Below, in pieces: positions 29,637 to 40,800 of a DNA stretch of 54,224 bases. Where the stretch lies: NCBI GenBank assembly GCA_020444075.1, contig JAHLLR010000033.1:1-54224 (forward strand), read 5' to 3'. A program made the position numbers and the translations under genes. The notes under the pieces were generated by a model. It was not told the origin of the DNA. It did no database searches and saw only the letters and a list, made by a program, of their open reading frames with translations. The stretch comes from Deltaproteobacteria bacterium. GTDB lineage: Bacteria; Desulfobacterota; Desulfobacteria; Desulfobacterales; Desulfosarcinaceae. Position 1 is the first letter of the stretch, and each line of letters starts with the position of its first letter.

Positions 29637-30959
29637 TCATGGGTTTAAGATATTCGGAGACCACTTTGGGTTGGACTGCTCACCGGGCAAGGTGAGCAGA
29701 CGTCTCTGGTCGGTTCCGTAAGCGGTCATCACGTAAAGCCTGCTTTTACCCTCCCGCGTCGAGCTGAAGACAATAAGGCTACCGTCAGGTGCCCATGTCG
29801 GCGCCTCATTGCTGCCTTGATTCTCCGTGAGCTGAACGGGCTCGCCACCTTCGGGGTTGATGGTAAAGATATCGATGACGCCATTTTCCATGGCGGAATA
29901 AGCTATTCTGTCTCCTTTGGGAGACCAGCTGGGCTGGGTGTTGTAGCGCCCTTCAAAAGTCAGCCGCTGAACCCGGTTAGAAACGGTATCGTAAATGAAA
30001 AGCTGGGGAGTGCCCGATCGATTGGATACAAACACCATGCGTTTGCCATCCGGAGACCACGATGGCTCCACGTCAATCCCCATGCTGCTTGTCAATCTTT
30101 TAATCACTTTCCCATTGCCGGTCAACAGATAAATTTCCTGATCACCGGAAAAGGAGAGGCTGGCTGCCAGTTCAAATTTGCCGGGAACCCACGCCGGAGC
30201 TGCCTGCAGGCCAGGCTTGTCGATTCTTGCAGCCCGGTTTTCACTCACATGCTGAATACGGATCCGCGGCGATTTGTCCGCATAGGTGGTATACGCAATC
30301 CATCGGCCATCCGAAGACCAGTCGGGAAATAGCGAAATACTGTTGTGGTGAGTAAACTGGCTGATGTTGCTGCCGTCAAATTCACACACAAAGATTTCCT
30401 TGTGGCCGGAACCGTTGGAAACAAAGGCAATTTTCGAATCGAAAAAACCGCGACTCCCGGTTATGGCAAACACCACCTCGCTGCAGAACCGTCGGGCCAC
30501 CTGACGGTCGTCTTCAGGGCTGCCCCGATAGCGTTTCCCCACCAGCATTTTTTCTTTTACCGTGTCAAACAGGCGAAGCTCGAATTCAGTATTCCCATCC
30601 CGGATCTCCACACCGCCGGTCACCAGCAGTTCTGCACCGATGGCCGTCCAGTTCCGGTAACGAATGCCGGACCCCGTAATATCCATTTTCTGCGGATCTT
30701 CAAGAAAGGCCGTCGGGTCGCTGAAGGTGAAATAGCCGGTAAAGTCCAGATAAAACTTCAACAGCTCCGATGCCGCCTTGGCTGCCGCCATGGCTGACGG
30801 ATTCTGGGCATCAGCTTTGAAACTCGGTACGGCAATGGGGGTTTTCCGAAGAAAAGGGTTGGAAATATCGATATAGTTGTATTGCGCGGCCACAACCGGC
30901 CAGGGCAGCAGCATACATAGCAACACAGGCATAACCAGCATCAATCGGCGTCGAATCAT
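29637..30959 (-). CDS. tolB: Tol-Pal periplasmic beta-propeller TolB
   Basis: 440 residues. Signal peptide (RRRLMLVMPVLLCMLLPWP), N-terminal alpha/beta domain with IDISNPFLRKTPIAV, then a six-bladed propeller with repeated SWSPDGKRMVFVSNRSG and SWSPKGDRIAYSA blades. The N-terminal strand is the TolA-binding box and the propeller binds Pal in relatives. Located between tolA and pal. Confidence 0.96.
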   Translation of the reverse strand: MIRRRLMLVMPVLLCMLLPWPVVAAQYNYIDISNPFLRKTPIAVPSFKADAQNPSAMAAAKAASELLKFYLDFTGYFTFSDPTAFLEDPQKMDITGSGIRYRNWTAIGAELLVTGGVEIRDGNTEFELRLFDTVKEKMLVGKRYRGSPEDDRQVARRFCSEVVFAITGSRGFFDSKIAFVSNGSGHKEIFVCEFDGSNISQFTHHNSISLFPDWSSDGRWIAYTTYADKSPRIRIQHVSENRAARIDKPGLQAAPAWVPGKFELAASLSFSGDQEIYLLTGNGKVIKRLTSSMGIDVEPSWSPDGKRMVFVSNRSGTPQLFIYDTVSNRVQRLTFEGRYNTQPSWSPKGDRIAYSAMENGVIDIFTINPEGGEPVQLTENQGSNEAPTWAPDGSLIVFSSTREGKSRLYVMTAYGTDQRRLLTLPGEQSNPKWSPNILNP

Positions 30960-31033
30960 ACGAATATGGTATCCTTGGTTTTTGTTTACGGCCGTTGGAA
31001 CCCGACAGATGAAGACAGCGCACGCGGCAGCGG

Positions 31034-31939
31034 TTACCGGATGCCCTGTGGGGTGAACCGGATGGCCATGACCACATAGGGTTGAGCGAGCCCGTCAGGG
31101 TGGCGGTCGACCGGGTTGGATTTCACAATGGCCTTGTAGGCCGACTCGTCCAGATAATTATTGCCGGATCGGTCCGTGAAAAAGATATCCCGAATTTCGC
31201 CATCGGGCATCACCTTGAAAACGATGGCAGCCACCAGAGATTGGTCACCACCGGCCATCTGCTCGTTAAACGCCCAGTTTTTCTGGATCTGGTAAGCAAT
31301 CTCAATGCGGTAGAGATCGATCAACTCGGCTGTCTTCTTTCCGTTTTCATTGAACTTTCCAAGTTTTCCACCCGTTTTCCCTGCTGACGGGTCAGTGCTT
31401 GTCCCGGATGGCGCCGACCGGTTGGCCTCAGCCTTGCCCACCTCTTGCCGCAACCTTTCCAAAGCGGATTTCAGTGGCTCCGGTTGGGCCGCGTCCGTCT
31501 TCTCTTCCGTTTTGACATCCACCTGTTTTTCCAGCTGTTCGATGGCGCGTTTAACCACCTGGGTGGATTTAAATGTCTTTTTTTTCAGGGATGTCTTGGG
31601 CTTCGGGGGCGGCGTGTCCGCTTCTGCGGCCGCTTTTTTAACCGGAGGCGTGACGCTCGGCTTTTTCACCACCTCGGGCTTTTCGATTTTGGGAGCCTTG
31701 TTTTCCACCGCAGGTTTTTCGGAACCCTCCGTAGCGGGATTTTTTAAGGACACCATGCTGACATTGATCACGGACTGGGTTTGGAATTTTTCAGATTGCA
31801 GACTGGGGGTGATCACGAAAAGCAGCAGGAATACCACGTGACTGACCAAGGAAAGGGCCACGGGATAAAACAACGGCGTCTGCCCATCGCCCCGCAGGTC
31901 CTGGCTGGAAGACACCGGAACGCGGATGTTTTTTTTCAT
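31034..31939 (-). CDS. tolA: TolA/TonB-type energy-transducing protein
   Basis: 301 residues. One TM helix (about residues 24-46, PVALSLVSHVVFLLLFVITP), a long Lys/Pro/Glu-rich linker with KPSVTPPVKKAAAEADTPPP-like sequence and a C-terminal TonB-like domain (LVAAIVFKVMPDGEIRDIFF, YVVMAIRFTPQGI). Its ATG overlaps the tolR stop (TGATG). Spans the periplasm, coupling TolQR motor force to TolB/Pal. Position fixes it as TolA although the C-terminal domain looks TonB-like. Confidence 0.9.
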   Translation of the reverse strand: MKKNIRVPVSSSQDLRGDGQTPLFYPVALSLVSHVVFLLLFVITPSLQSEKFQTQSVINVSMVSLKNPATEGSEKPAVENKAPKIEKPEVVKKPSVTPPVKKAAAEADTPPPKPKTSLKKKTFKSTQVVKRAIEQLEKQVDVKTEEKTDAAQPEPLKSALERLRQEVGKAEANRSAPSGTSTDPSAGKTGGKLGKFNENGKKTAELIDLYRIEIAYQIQKNWAFNEQMAGGDQSLVAAIVFKVMPDGEIRDIFFTDRSGNNYLDESAYKAIVKSNPVDRHPDGLAQPYVVMAIRFTPQGIR

Positions 31940-32379
31940 CAGCCTTTTTTACCGGAGGTTTTACCGATGGTCTGATCGTCGAAGGGGTCGGTCACCATGC
32001 CCAGTTTTTCGACACCGGCAGCCTTGATTTGCGCCATCACACTGACGACAACGCCGTAAGGGACGTCTTTGTCCGCCCGAAAAAAAACCTCCCGGTCCGT
32101 TTTTGCCGCAAGGATCTTTTCCAGTTTGTCTTTCAGAAAATCCATCCGCACCTGAAAATCGTTGATATAAATGTTGGAATCCCTGTCGATGGTCACGGTG
32201 AGATTTTCCTTTTCGGTCACCATGGGGGTCGCGCTCACCTCGGGAAGCGCCACGTCGACCCCTTGAACCATCATCGGTGCCGTCACCATGAATATTATAA
32301 GCAGTACCAGCATGACGTCCACAAAGGGAGTCACGTTGATGTCCGACATGAGCCGATCACTGCCGCTGCCGATTGCCAT
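31939..32379 (-). CDS. tolR: TolR (ExbD-family) motor component
   Basis: 146 residues. ExbD/TolR: N-terminal cytoplasmic DINVTPFVDVMLVLLIIFMV with the proton-path Asp in the TM helix, then a periplasmic domain (DKDVPYGVVVSVMAQIKAAG). Works with TolQ as a proton-driven motor. 12 bases after tolQ. Confidence 0.95.
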   Translation of the reverse strand: MAIGSGSDRLMSDINVTPFVDVMLVLLIIFMVTAPMMVQGVDVALPEVSATPMVTEKENLTVTIDRDSNIYINDFQVRMDFLKDKLEKILAAKTDREVFFRADKDVPYGVVVSVMAQIKAAGVEKLGMVTDPFDDQTIGKTSGKKG

Positions 32380-32391
32380 ATCGCCTCCCTG

Positions 32392-33105
32392 TTATCGAAG
32401 AATATCCCGGTCTAGGATATTGAGAAAATCAGCCGAAAAACTGTGCAGTTCCGTTTCAATCACGCGAATCTTCTGCATGAAATGGTTGAACGCGATGACG
32501 GCGGGAATGGCTACCGCCAGACCGGCGGCCGTTGCCACCAGGGCTTCTGAAATACCCGGCGCCACCACGGCAAGGCTGGCCGACCCCCGCTGTCCGATGC
32601 CATGGAAGGAGTTCATGATCCCCCACACCGTCCCGAACAACCCGATAAACGGGGTCGTGTTGCCGGTGGTCGCCAGAAACGGAACCATCTGATTGATGCG
32701 GGTCATTTCCGTATTGATGGCCCGGCGAAGAGCCCGTTTCACGTTGTCGGTGCCCGAAAAGCCGTGGCGCAGGGAGGGACTGCTCTCATCGGGAATAAGG
32801 TCGTCGCCGGGTTTGCCGCTGGGGTTGAGTTTACGCAGTTCCGCGTAGCCGATTCTGAAAATGCGGGCAACCGGGCTGCCGCTCAGCTGTTTGGCCTTGG
32901 TAAAGGCACCGGCCAGATCCCGGCTTTTCCAGAAATAATCGATAAAAATATCCGATTCCTTAAACGCCTTGCGGATATACCGGATCTTGATGATAATAAT
33001 CGACCAGGACATCACGGAAAAGAAAAGCAGCATCAGCAGGACAAATTTCACCATCAGGCTGGCGTTGCTGATGATGTGAATATAATCCATCTGGGAAGGC
33101 ACCAT
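32392..33105 (-). CDS. tolQ: TolQ (ExbB/MotA-family) motor component
   Basis: 237 residues from ATG at 33105, favoured because GGAG lies 8 bases upstream; ATG at 33111 would sit right on the Shine-Dalgarno. Three TM helices (about 12-35, 145-165, 175-200). Motif TPFIGLFGTVWGIMNSFHGI and ALVATAAGLAVAIPAVIAFN are characteristic. First gene of tolQRAB-pal-cpoB. Confidence 0.95.
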   Translation of the reverse strand: MVPSQMDYIHIISNASLMVKFVLLMLLFFSVMSWSIIIIKIRYIRKAFKESDIFIDYFWKSRDLAGAFTKAKQLSGSPVARIFRIGYAELRKLNPSGKPGDDLIPDESSPSLRHGFSGTDNVKRALRRAINTEMTRINQMVPFLATTGNTTPFIGLFGTVWGIMNSFHGIGQRGSASLAVVAPGISEALVATAAGLAVAIPAVIAFNHFMQKIRVIETELHSFSADFLNILDRDILR

Positions 33106-33224
33106 ATTCATCTCTCCACTATATGATAAGTAAAGCGTGCGAAGGGTTTGCTCCGCCCGGGCGTCCACGGGCAACCGTTACGGCAACGTCGATGCGTGCA
33201 ACCCCTTGAAAAAGGTTTCGTATA

Positions 33225-33251
33225 ACTATACAAGCCTCCAGATCGTGTCAA
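33225..33251 (-). promoter_or_regulatory. Candidate promoter of the tol-pal operon
   Basis: Minus strand TTGACA (33251-33246), spacer 15, TATAGT (33230-33225). Both boxes are strong but the spacer is short. The -10 lies in GTATAACTATAC, an inverted repeat. The leader would be about 115 bases. Confidence 0.4.
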
Positions 33252-33396
33252 GCAGTTTGACGTTTGAACAGCCGCGGTTCAAGGCTTTGCGGCAGGCGGT
33301 CAGGCCGTTATCGCACGATGCATGCAATTGAACGTCCGGTGCCGGATGGACGGTTATCCAGCGACCACAAAAATCAATACACACAAGGGAGAGAGG

Positions 33397-33966
33397 ATGG
33401 ATCGAATCGCCGAATTCTTGTTTGAAACCATGCTGTTGAAACGAGTCCGCCGCACCGGGTATCAGTTCCTCGGACCGGGAAAAGAATCCGTGGCCGAACA
33501 CACCTTCGGCGTCATGTGCATCGCCTGGACCCTGGCACGCCTGGCCCCGGAAGCGGATGAGGGCCGTTTGCTGGCCATGTGTCTGATACACGATCTCCCC
33601 GAAGCCAGGATGGGTGATCTGAACCATGTTCAGAAAAAATATGTAACGGCCAATGAAAAAATGGCGGTGGCCCACATGACCCGCGGCCTCCCTTTCGGAC
33701 CGGACATTCAGGTTCTGCTCGACGAGTTCAATGCCCGCGAAAGTTTGGAAGCCCAACTGGCCCATGACGCGGATCAACTGGCCTTCCTGCTGGATCTGAA
33801 ATCCCTGTCGGACATGGGTTATGCCGCTCCGGACAAATGGGCCGGCCATGTAAAAACACGCCTTCAGACGGCTGCCGGCATCAAACTATCGGAAAGCATA
33901 GCGAAAACTGAATGGGATTCATGGTGGTTTAAATTATTTATTGACAGCGATGGGAAAGAAAAATAG
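33397..33966 (+). CDS. HD-domain phosphohydrolase, YfbR-like
   Basis: 189 residues from ATG at 33397, with GGGAGAGAGG upstream. HD_3 fold: His in VAEHTFGVM, HD pair in CLIHDLPEARMGD, and the distal Asp in AHDADQLAFLLD. Relatives act as 5'-deoxynucleotidases or unspecified metal-dependent phosphohydrolases. The substrate is not shown. Divergent from tolQ; 52 bases upstream of the succinate dehydrogenase operon, which has its own good ribosome binding site. Confidence 0.88.
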   Translation: MDRIAEFLFETMLLKRVRRTGYQFLGPGKESVAEHTFGVMCIAWTLARLAPEADEGRLLAMCLIHDLPEARMGDLNHVQKKYVTANEKMAVAHMTRGLPFGPDIQVLLDEFNARESLEAQLAHDADQLAFLLDLKSLSDMGYAAPDKWAGHVKTRLQTAAGIKLSESIAKTEWDSWWFKLFIDSDGKEK

Positions 33967-34018
33967 TTTAGATCCCTTATTCAAAAATTCTGGCAATCAC
34001 TTCAAACGGGAGGCAACG

Positions 34019-34660
34019 ATGAACTGGATTACCGGCACGCTGGGGTCATCCATCGGGAAAAAACTGATGATGGCCATCACGGGGTTTAGTTTTTGCGGTT
34101 TTCTGGCTGCCCATCTGGCTGGAAACCTGACCATCTACGGGGGCAAGGAAGCCTTCAACGGCTATGCCGCCCATCTTCACGCGCTGGGGCCGCTGCTGAC
34201 GGTGGCTGAACTGGGCCTGCTGACCTTCGCCCTCGTTCATGTGATCACTGGTCTGACCCTGTTTCTGGGAAATCTCAAAGCCCGACCGGTGCGCTATGCG
34301 GTAAACAAATCCGCCGGCGGTCGAACGGTCGGATCCGCCACCATGCCATACACCGGTGTCATTTTGTTGGCCTTCATCATTTTCCACCTGATGAATTTCC
34401 ACTTCGTGGACAAAACCGACACCACCATATTCAACATCGTTGCCAACGCCTTTTCCAATACCGGTTATGTATTGGTCTACATCGTGGCCATGGTGGCTGC
34501 CGCCATCCATGTCAGCCACGGATTCTGGAGCGCCTTTCAAACGGTGGGCGCCAACCATCCCAAGTACATGCCCCTGTTCCGCACGGTGAGCATCGCCTTT
34601 GCCGTGGTGGTGGGCATCGGATTCGGTTTTCTGCCCATTTACATTTTCCTGTTGGCCTGA
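34019..34660 (+). CDS. sdhC: Succinate dehydrogenase/fumarate reductase cytochrome b subunit
   Basis: 213 residues from ATG at 34019 with GGGAGG upstream. Five predicted TM helices; the B. subtilis/Wolinella-type diheme cytochrome b family. His residues suited to heme binding lie in [28 protein letters not shown] and [10 protein letters not shown]. Anchors the FeS/flavin subunits and exchanges electrons with menaquinone. The order C-A-B matches that family. Direction (succinate oxidation or fumarate reduction) cannot be decided. Confidence 0.94.
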   Translation: MNWITGTLGSSIGKKLMMAITGFSFCGFLAAHLAGNLTIYGGKEAFNGYAAHLHALGPLLTVAELGLLTFALVHVITGLTLFLGNLKARPVRYAVNKSAGGRTVGSATMPYTGVILLAFIIFHLMNFHFVDKTDTTIFNIVANAFSNTGYVLVYIVAMVAAAIHVSHGFWSAFQTVGANHPKYMPLFRTVSIAFAVVVGIGFGFLPIYIFLLA

Positions 34661-34749
34661 TGAGCCAGTTGGCGCAACGCCAGGCTTTTGCCACCTTTAA
34701 AACACATTACGGGGTTGCCCACCCCCAACCTGTCCAGAAAGGGAATACC

Positions 34750-36663
34750 ATGGCACTTGACGCGAAAATACCCGGAGGACCGATTGCCGAGAAATGGGAC
34801 CGTCACCGTTTTGAACTGAAGCTGGTCAATCCGGCCAACAAACGGAAATTCACTGTTATCGTTGTCGGCACCGGCCTTGCCGGTGGTTCGGCTTCCGCCA
34901 CACTGGCCGAACTGGGGTACAATGTAAAAACCTTCTGCATTCAGGATAGCCCGCGGCGAGCCCACAGCATTGCGGCCCAGGGCGGCATCAACGCCGCCAA
35001 GAACTACCCCAACGACGGCGACAGCATCTGGCGACTGTTCTACGATACGGTCAAGGGCGGAGATTTTCGGGCCAGGGAGGCCAACGTCTACCGCCTGGCC
35101 CAAGTAAGCAACGACATCATCGACCAGTGCGTGGCCCAGGGCATCCCCTTTGCCCGGGATTACGGCGGCCTGCTGGACAACCGCTCCTTCGGCGGCGCCC
35201 AGGTCTCGCGGACCTTCTACGCACGGGGGCAGACCGGCCAGCAGCTCCTCCTGGGAGCTTACAGCGCCCTGATGCGCCAGGTCGCCGCCGGTAAAGTCCA
35301 GATGTTCCCCCGGCGCGAGATGCTGGATGTGGTGCTGGTAGACGGTCACGCCAAGGGCATCGTCGTTCGGAATATGATCAACGGACAGATGGAGCGCCAC
35401 GCGGCCGACGCCGTGGTTCTCTGCACCGGCGGGTACGGAAATGTGTTTTTCCTCTCTACCAACGCCATGGCATCCAATGTGACAGCCGCGTTCAGGGCCT
35501 ATAAAAAAGGTGCCTTTTTCGCCAACCCCTGCTTCACTCAGATCCACCCCACCTGCATCCCGGTGCACGGCACCTTCCAGAGCAAATTGACCCTCATGAG
35601 TGAGAGTCTGCGAAACGACGGGCGGGTGTGGGTGCCTAAAAAGCCTGGCGACACCCGCAAACCGGACCAGATCCCCGAGTCGGAGCGTGACTACTATCTG
35701 GAAAACAAATATCCCAGTTTCGGCAACCTGGTCCCCCGGGATGTCGCTTCCCGCAACGCCAAGGAGCAGTGTGACATGGGCAAGGGGGTCGGCGAAACCG
35801 GCCAGGCCGTTTATCTCGATTTCGCCGATGCCATCAGCCGCGACGGCAGGGATGTCATCGCCAAAAAATACGGCAACCTGTTTCAAATGTACGAAAAGAT
35901 CACGGCGGACGACCCATACGAAACCCCCATGATGATCTACCCGGCCATTCACTACACCATGGGCGGTCTGTGGGTGGATTACAACCTGATGAGCACCGTC
36001 CCCGGGCTCTTTGTCCTCGGCGAAGCCAACTTTTCCGACCACGGCGCCAACCGGCTGGGGGCCAGCGCGCTGATGCAGGGTCTGGCGGACGGCTATTTCG
36101 TGCTGCCCTACACCATCGGCGGCTACCTGGCCGGCACCGCCAAGGCGAATGTCACCACCGGCCACAAAGCCTTCGAGGAATCGGAAAAGCAGGTCACCGG
36201 ACGCATCGATCGGCTAATGTCCATCAACGGTAAACGGACGGTGGACGATTTTCACAAAACCCTGGGACGCATCATGTGGGAATACTGCGGTATGGCCAGA
36301 AACAACGAAGGTCTCGCGATGGCCCGCGGGATGATCCAGGAACTTCGGGCCGAGTTCTGGGAAAATGTCAGGGTGCCCGGAACTGCGGCCGACTTCAACC
36401 AGAGCCTGGAGCGCGCCGGACGCGTGGCCGATTTTCTCGAATTCGGTGAATTGATGATCATTGATGCGCTGGCGCGTCAGGAATCGTGCGGCGGACACTT
36501 CAACGAAAAATTTGAAACCGAGGAGCACGAGGCCCTCAGGGATGATGACAATTTCTGTCATGCGGCGGCATGGGAACATACGGGGGACGGCCAGGAACCT
36601 GAATTTCACAAAGAGCCCCTGGTATTTGAAAACGTCAAACTTACGCAAAGGAGCTACAAGTGA
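34750..36663 (+). CDS. sdhA: Succinate dehydrogenase/fumarate reductase flavoprotein subunit
   Basis: 637 residues from ATG at 34750 with AAAGGGA upstream. FAD Rossmann motif [20 protein letters not shown], the covalent-FAD His in [19 protein letters not shown], and the active-site and cap region including QIHPTCIP and [31 protein letters not shown] is near the C-terminal FAD site. 89 bases after sdhC and overlapping sdhB by 4 bases. A 508-codon antisense reading frame on the other strand is a codon-bias shadow. Confidence 0.97.
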   Translation: MALDAKIPGGPIAEKWDRHRFELKLVNPANKRKFTVIVVGTGLAGGSASATLAELGYNVKTFCIQDSPRRAHSIAAQGGINAAKNYPNDGDSIWRLFYDTVKGGDFRAREANVYRLAQVSNDIIDQCVAQGIPFARDYGGLLDNRSFGGAQVSRTFYARGQTGQQLLLGAYSALMRQVAAGKVQMFPRREMLDVVLVDGHAKGIVVRNMINGQMERHAADAVVLCTGGYGNVFFLSTNAMASNVTAAFRAYKKGAFFANPCFTQIHPTCIPVHGTFQSKLTLMSESLRNDGRVWVPKKPGDTRKPDQIPESERDYYLENKYPSFGNLVPRDVASRNAKEQCDMGKGVGETGQAVYLDFADAISRDGRDVIAKKYGNLFQMYEKITADDPYETPMMIYPAIHYTMGGLWVDYNLMSTVPGLFVLGEANFSDHGANRLGASALMQGLADGYFVLPYTIGGYLAGTAKANVTTGHKAFEESEKQVTGRIDRLMSINGKRTVDDFHKTLGRIMWEYCGMARNNEGLAMARGMIQELRAEFWENVRVPGTAADFNQSLERAGRVADFLEFGELMIIDALARQESCGGHFNEKFETEEHEALRDDDNFCHAAAWEHTGDGQEPEFHKEPLVFENVKLTQRSYK

Positions 36664-37424
36664 CAAAGACGATTAATTTGACACTGAAAGTGTGGCGCCA
36701 GAAGGGATCCAAAGACAAGGGACGATTCGATACCTATCATGCCGAGAACATATCCACCGACATGTCCTTTCTGGAAATGCTGGATGTGGTCAACGACCAG
36801 TTGACGATTGATGGCAAGGAACCCATCGCCTTCGATCATGATTGCCGGGAGGGCATCTGCGGCATGTGCGGTTGTGTAGTGAACGGGCGGGCCCATGGCG
36901 CGGAAAAAGGAACCACCCTATGTCAGCTGCACATGCGCCATTTTAATAATGGCGACACCATCGCCATCGAGCCTTTCCGGGCCATGGCCTTCAAGGTGAT
37001 CAAGGATCTCGCCGTGGACCGCAGCGCCCTGGACAAGATCATCCAGGCCGGCGGTTATGTTTCGGTCAACACCGGCGGTGCCCAGGACGCCAATGCCATC
37101 CTGGTTCCCCAAGAGGTGGCCGATCTGGCCATGGATGCGGCCCAGTGCATCGGCTGCGGTGCCTGCGTGGCATCGTGCCCCAATGCCTCGGCCATGCTCT
37201 TTACCAGCGCCAAAGTCTCGCAGCTGGCACTGCTGCCCCAGGGAAAGCCCGAGGCGGCCAAACGGGCGCTCAACATGGTCCGGACCATGGATGAGCTGGG
37301 TTTTGGCAACTGCACCAATGAAACGGAATGCGAAGCCGAATGCCCCAAAGAGATCTCCATCACCAATATCGCCCGGCTGAACCGTGAATACCTCAAAGCC
37401 GGCTTCTTCTCCAGATCGATGTAG
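36660..37424 (+). CDS. sdhB: Succinate dehydrogenase/fumarate reductase iron-sulfur subunit
   Basis: 254 residues, GTG start overlapping the sdhA stop (GTGA). [2Fe-2S] motif in [16 protein letters not shown] with a distal Cys in TTLCQLH; [4Fe-4S] [12 protein letters not shown]; [3Fe-4S] motif [12 protein letters not shown] with the Cys set. Passes electrons between FAD and the quinone-linked heme subunit. Last gene of the sdhCAB operon. Confidence 0.97.
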   Translation: MTKTINLTLKVWRQKGSKDKGRFDTYHAENISTDMSFLEMLDVVNDQLTIDGKEPIAFDHDCREGICGMCGCVVNGRAHGAEKGTTLCQLHMRHFNNGDTIAIEPFRAMAFKVIKDLAVDRSALDKIIQAGGYVSVNTGGAQDANAILVPQEVADLAMDAAQCIGCGACVASCPNASAMLFTSAKVSQLALLPQGKPEAAKRALNMVRTMDELGFGNCTNETECEAECPKEISITNIARLNREYLKAGFFSRSM

Positions 37425-37887
37425 CCCGCGTCGAATAGCAATTGATCGACGTCCATGATTCTGCCGGGAAAGGCTGCCCGTTGGCGCCTGACCCGGCAGA
37501 GCCCTCTCCTCTCCCCCAAGCGTGTACCGAAATGACCTGCCTTTCCTGTTTTTCTTTTGAAACGCTCAATTGTTGAGAATTCATCAGGCGGCCCACCGAA
37601 GTTGTTTCTTCATAATTTTTGATATCTTAAAAACACCTAAAGTTTTTCACGGGGTTGCGGATATAAGTTCATAGAAATTGCTCGGTGGTTTCCCATGGAC
37701 ACAAAATGATCGAAATGGAAGGATCATTAAATCGTTGGAAACGCCGGTTCCAAACCGGATTGCAGCTTGTTGAGGGCACCTTCCCGGTGCCGGCATCAGG
37801 TTATAATATTTTGAAATAATATATAAAAGTATTTTCAGACAGGTTTTCGAACAAGACGCTATCATTTTTCGGTAAAAGGAGCATACC
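37425..37887. other. Intergenic region upstream of cheA with two hairpins and a -10 box
   Basis: 463 bases with no supported gene. CCGGTT-CCA-AACCGG (37744-37758) and GGCACC-TTCCC-GGTGCC (37775-37791) are perfect 6-bp inverted repeats. A perfect TATAAT is at 37802-37807, ending 80 bases before cheA; the expected -35 position lies inside the second palindrome, suggesting an activator-dependent or repressed promoter. cheA has AAAAGGAG 6 bases before its ATG. Confidence 0.5.
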
Positions 37888-40800
37888 ATGACCATTCAGG
37901 ACGACGAAACTTTACAGATGTACCTGGAGGAATCCATCGAGCATCTGGCGGATATCGAAACTGATCTGCTGGCCATCGAGGAGGCCGGTGCCGACATCGA
38001 TGAAGATATCGTCAACAAAGTATACCGGGCCGCCCACTCCATCAAGGGAGGCGCGGGATTCATGGGTTTGACCACCATCAAGGACCTCACCCACGAGATG
38101 GAAAATATCCTCGGCAAAATCAGAAGTCGGGAGATGGTTCCCACGCCTGAAATCGTCAATGTATTGCTCATGGCCTCCGATACCCTCAAAGCCCTGATGA
38201 ACGATGTGTTCACCAGCAACGATGTGGACATCTCGCAGCATATCGAGGCCCTCCAGGCTATTGCCGAAGGCAGACCGGTACCGTCGGCACCCGCCACGTT
38301 GCAGCCGGATGAGCCGCCTGCCTCGGAATCGGCAATGGATGAGAAAGCCGGACGGATATCTGAAGACGAACCGGCAAGCAAATCAGAAGTGGTCACCCTC
38401 GCTGCCGCTGATAACCGCATTGCTATCGATGCGGACCGCGCCATGGTGGAAGGTCTGATGAATGAAGGCAAATTTGTCTACCTGGCGACCATCGACCTGA
38501 TAGCCGATGTGATCGACAAAGGTAAAAAACCCAGTGCAACCATCGAAGAGATGGAACAGACCGGCACCCTTATCGCCTGCAGCACGTCCCCTGACCGGGT
38601 CCGGTCCATGAAGCTGAAAAAAGGTCAGGCCGCTGATCCGTTCATTGTTCTGTTTGCCACAATCTTAAAGCCTGAAGACATCAATGTCCTGTTTGAAATT
38701 CCCGACCATCAGATCCATCAGGTCATGCCGGATATGACCGTCCAGTGCCTTGGGCAAAAATCAGCGGCCGCTGTGACGGTGGACGACACACCTGAACCGG
38801 CAAGTGCCGTCAAATCGGATCCGATGGCCGCAGCCGAACCGGAACCGGTCGCTACCCCTGCGCCGGTGGAAATTCCTGCGCAGGTTCAGCCGAAAACGAC
38901 CGCCAAGAAAGCAGAAACAGAAACCAGTCTGCGCGTCCATGTGAGTTTGCTGGACCAGTTGATGACCCTGGCGGGCGAATTGGTGCTCAGCCGCAATCAG
39001 TTGCTCCAGTCCATGAGTTCAGAAGATCACCGGGGGTCTGAAATTGCCGGTCAGCGTATTGACCTGATCACATCCGAGCTTCAGGAAGCAATCATGCTCA
39101 CCCGGATGCAGTCCATCGGCAACGTATTCAATAAATTCCCGAGGGTGGTCCGTGACCTCTCCCAGACGCTCGGGAAAAACGTGGACCTGCACCTGGAAGG
39201 CAAGGACGTCGAGCTGGATAAAACCATCATTGAAGCCATCGGTGACCCGTTGACCCACCTGGTGCGAAATGCCGTGGATCACGGCATCGAGATGCCGGAC
39301 GTCCGCAGGGGTGTGGGGAAGAATCCGGTGGGAAAAATTTTCCTTAAAGCCTACCACGAAGCCGGCCAGGTAAACATCGAAATTTCCGATGACGGCAAGG
39401 GATTGGACGGCCAGGTATTGGCCCAGAAAGCCTTGGAGAAAGGATTGATCAGCGAAGACCAGGCCAAGGTCATGTCCGAAAAGGAAAGGACCAATCTCAT
39501 TTTTCTGCCCGGTTTTTCCACGGCCGAAAAGGTCACCGACGTATCCGGCCGTGGCGTGGGCATGGATGTGGTCAAAACCAATCTGGACAAACTCGGTGGC
39601 ATCATCGACATCGACTCGGAACTGGGCAAAGGGGCTACGATCCGGATCAAGCTGCCCCTCACCCTGGCCATCATCCCCTGCCAGATTGTCATGACCGGTC
39701 AGGAGCGCTATGCCATTCCCCAGGTCAACCTGGAGGAGCTGCTTCGAATTCCCGCGGACCAGGTGAAAGACCGGATTGAACGGGTGGGCGATGCGGAAGT
39801 GGTCCGTCTCAGGGGAAATCTGCTGCCGTTGATCAAACTGGCCACTGTGATCGACACCGAGGCCATTTACGTCGATCCGAAAACCGGCAAGAAGGGATTG
39901 GATCGACGAAAGTCCATATCAGACAGGCGGTCCAAAGAGAGTCCCCTGTTCGCCTCAGCGGAGCAAGACACCAAAGGGAGGTCCTCTGGAGAAAACGGCA
40001 ATCAGGAAAGCGATACCCGGCAACCCGAAGATCGCCGGTATCACGCCGCCAGCGCCCTGAATGTCGTAGTCGTGTCTACCGGTGCCATGAAATACGGCCT
40101 GGTAGTGGATGAACTGCACGACTCGGAAGAAATTGTCGTCAAGCCATTGGGCAGAGATCTCAAAAAGTGCAAGGGTTACGCCGGGGCCACTATCATGGGA
40201 GACGGCCGGGTCGCTCTGATTCTGGATGTGGCCAACCTGGCCCAGATGGCCGGCCTGACCTCCATCGAAGGTTCTTCTCGAGCGGCGGAAGTGATACAAG
40301 AAAACCTGCGTTCCATCCGCGAGCAAAAGGATCGCCAGTCCCTGCTGGTTTTCCGCAGTGCTGAAAATGAGCAGTTCGCGACACCGCTTAACATGGTGGA
40401 ACGAATAGAAAAAATAAAGGCTACCGATATTGAAACCGTGGGAGGCAAGCGCGTCATCCGCTACCGCGGCAGCAGCCTGCCGCTGTTTTCGGTTGACGAA
40501 GTCGCCATGGTCCAGCCCCTGGCCGACGTTGAAGATCTGCTGGTCATCGTCTTCATCATCAACGGCAAAGAGATTGGCCTGTTGGCCATCGGTCCGGTGG
40601 ATGCCATCGAGTTTTCTCTGGATGTAGACGGCCGGACCTTAAAGCAGGCCGGCATCATGGGTTCAGCCATCATCAACGACCACACGACCCTGATGGTGGA
40701 CGTGTACGAAATCGTTCAGACCTTGAATCCGCAATGGTTTGAAAACATGGAAGCGGCAACCAACGATAAAGGCGAGGCCGCCAAAATTCTTTTCGCCGAA

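Noticed and set aside
34639-36165. 508-codon reading frame antisense to sdhA, with similar long antisense frames at 16515-18050 and 41090-42178
   Set aside because: They lie opposite well-supported genes, contain no recognisable domains and reflect the GC-rich third-position bias.
37425-37887. A c-di-GMP or other riboswitch before cheA
   Set aside because: The two short hairpins do not match any riboswitch core that I know, and they lie upstream of the likely -10 box, so they would not be transcribed with cheA.
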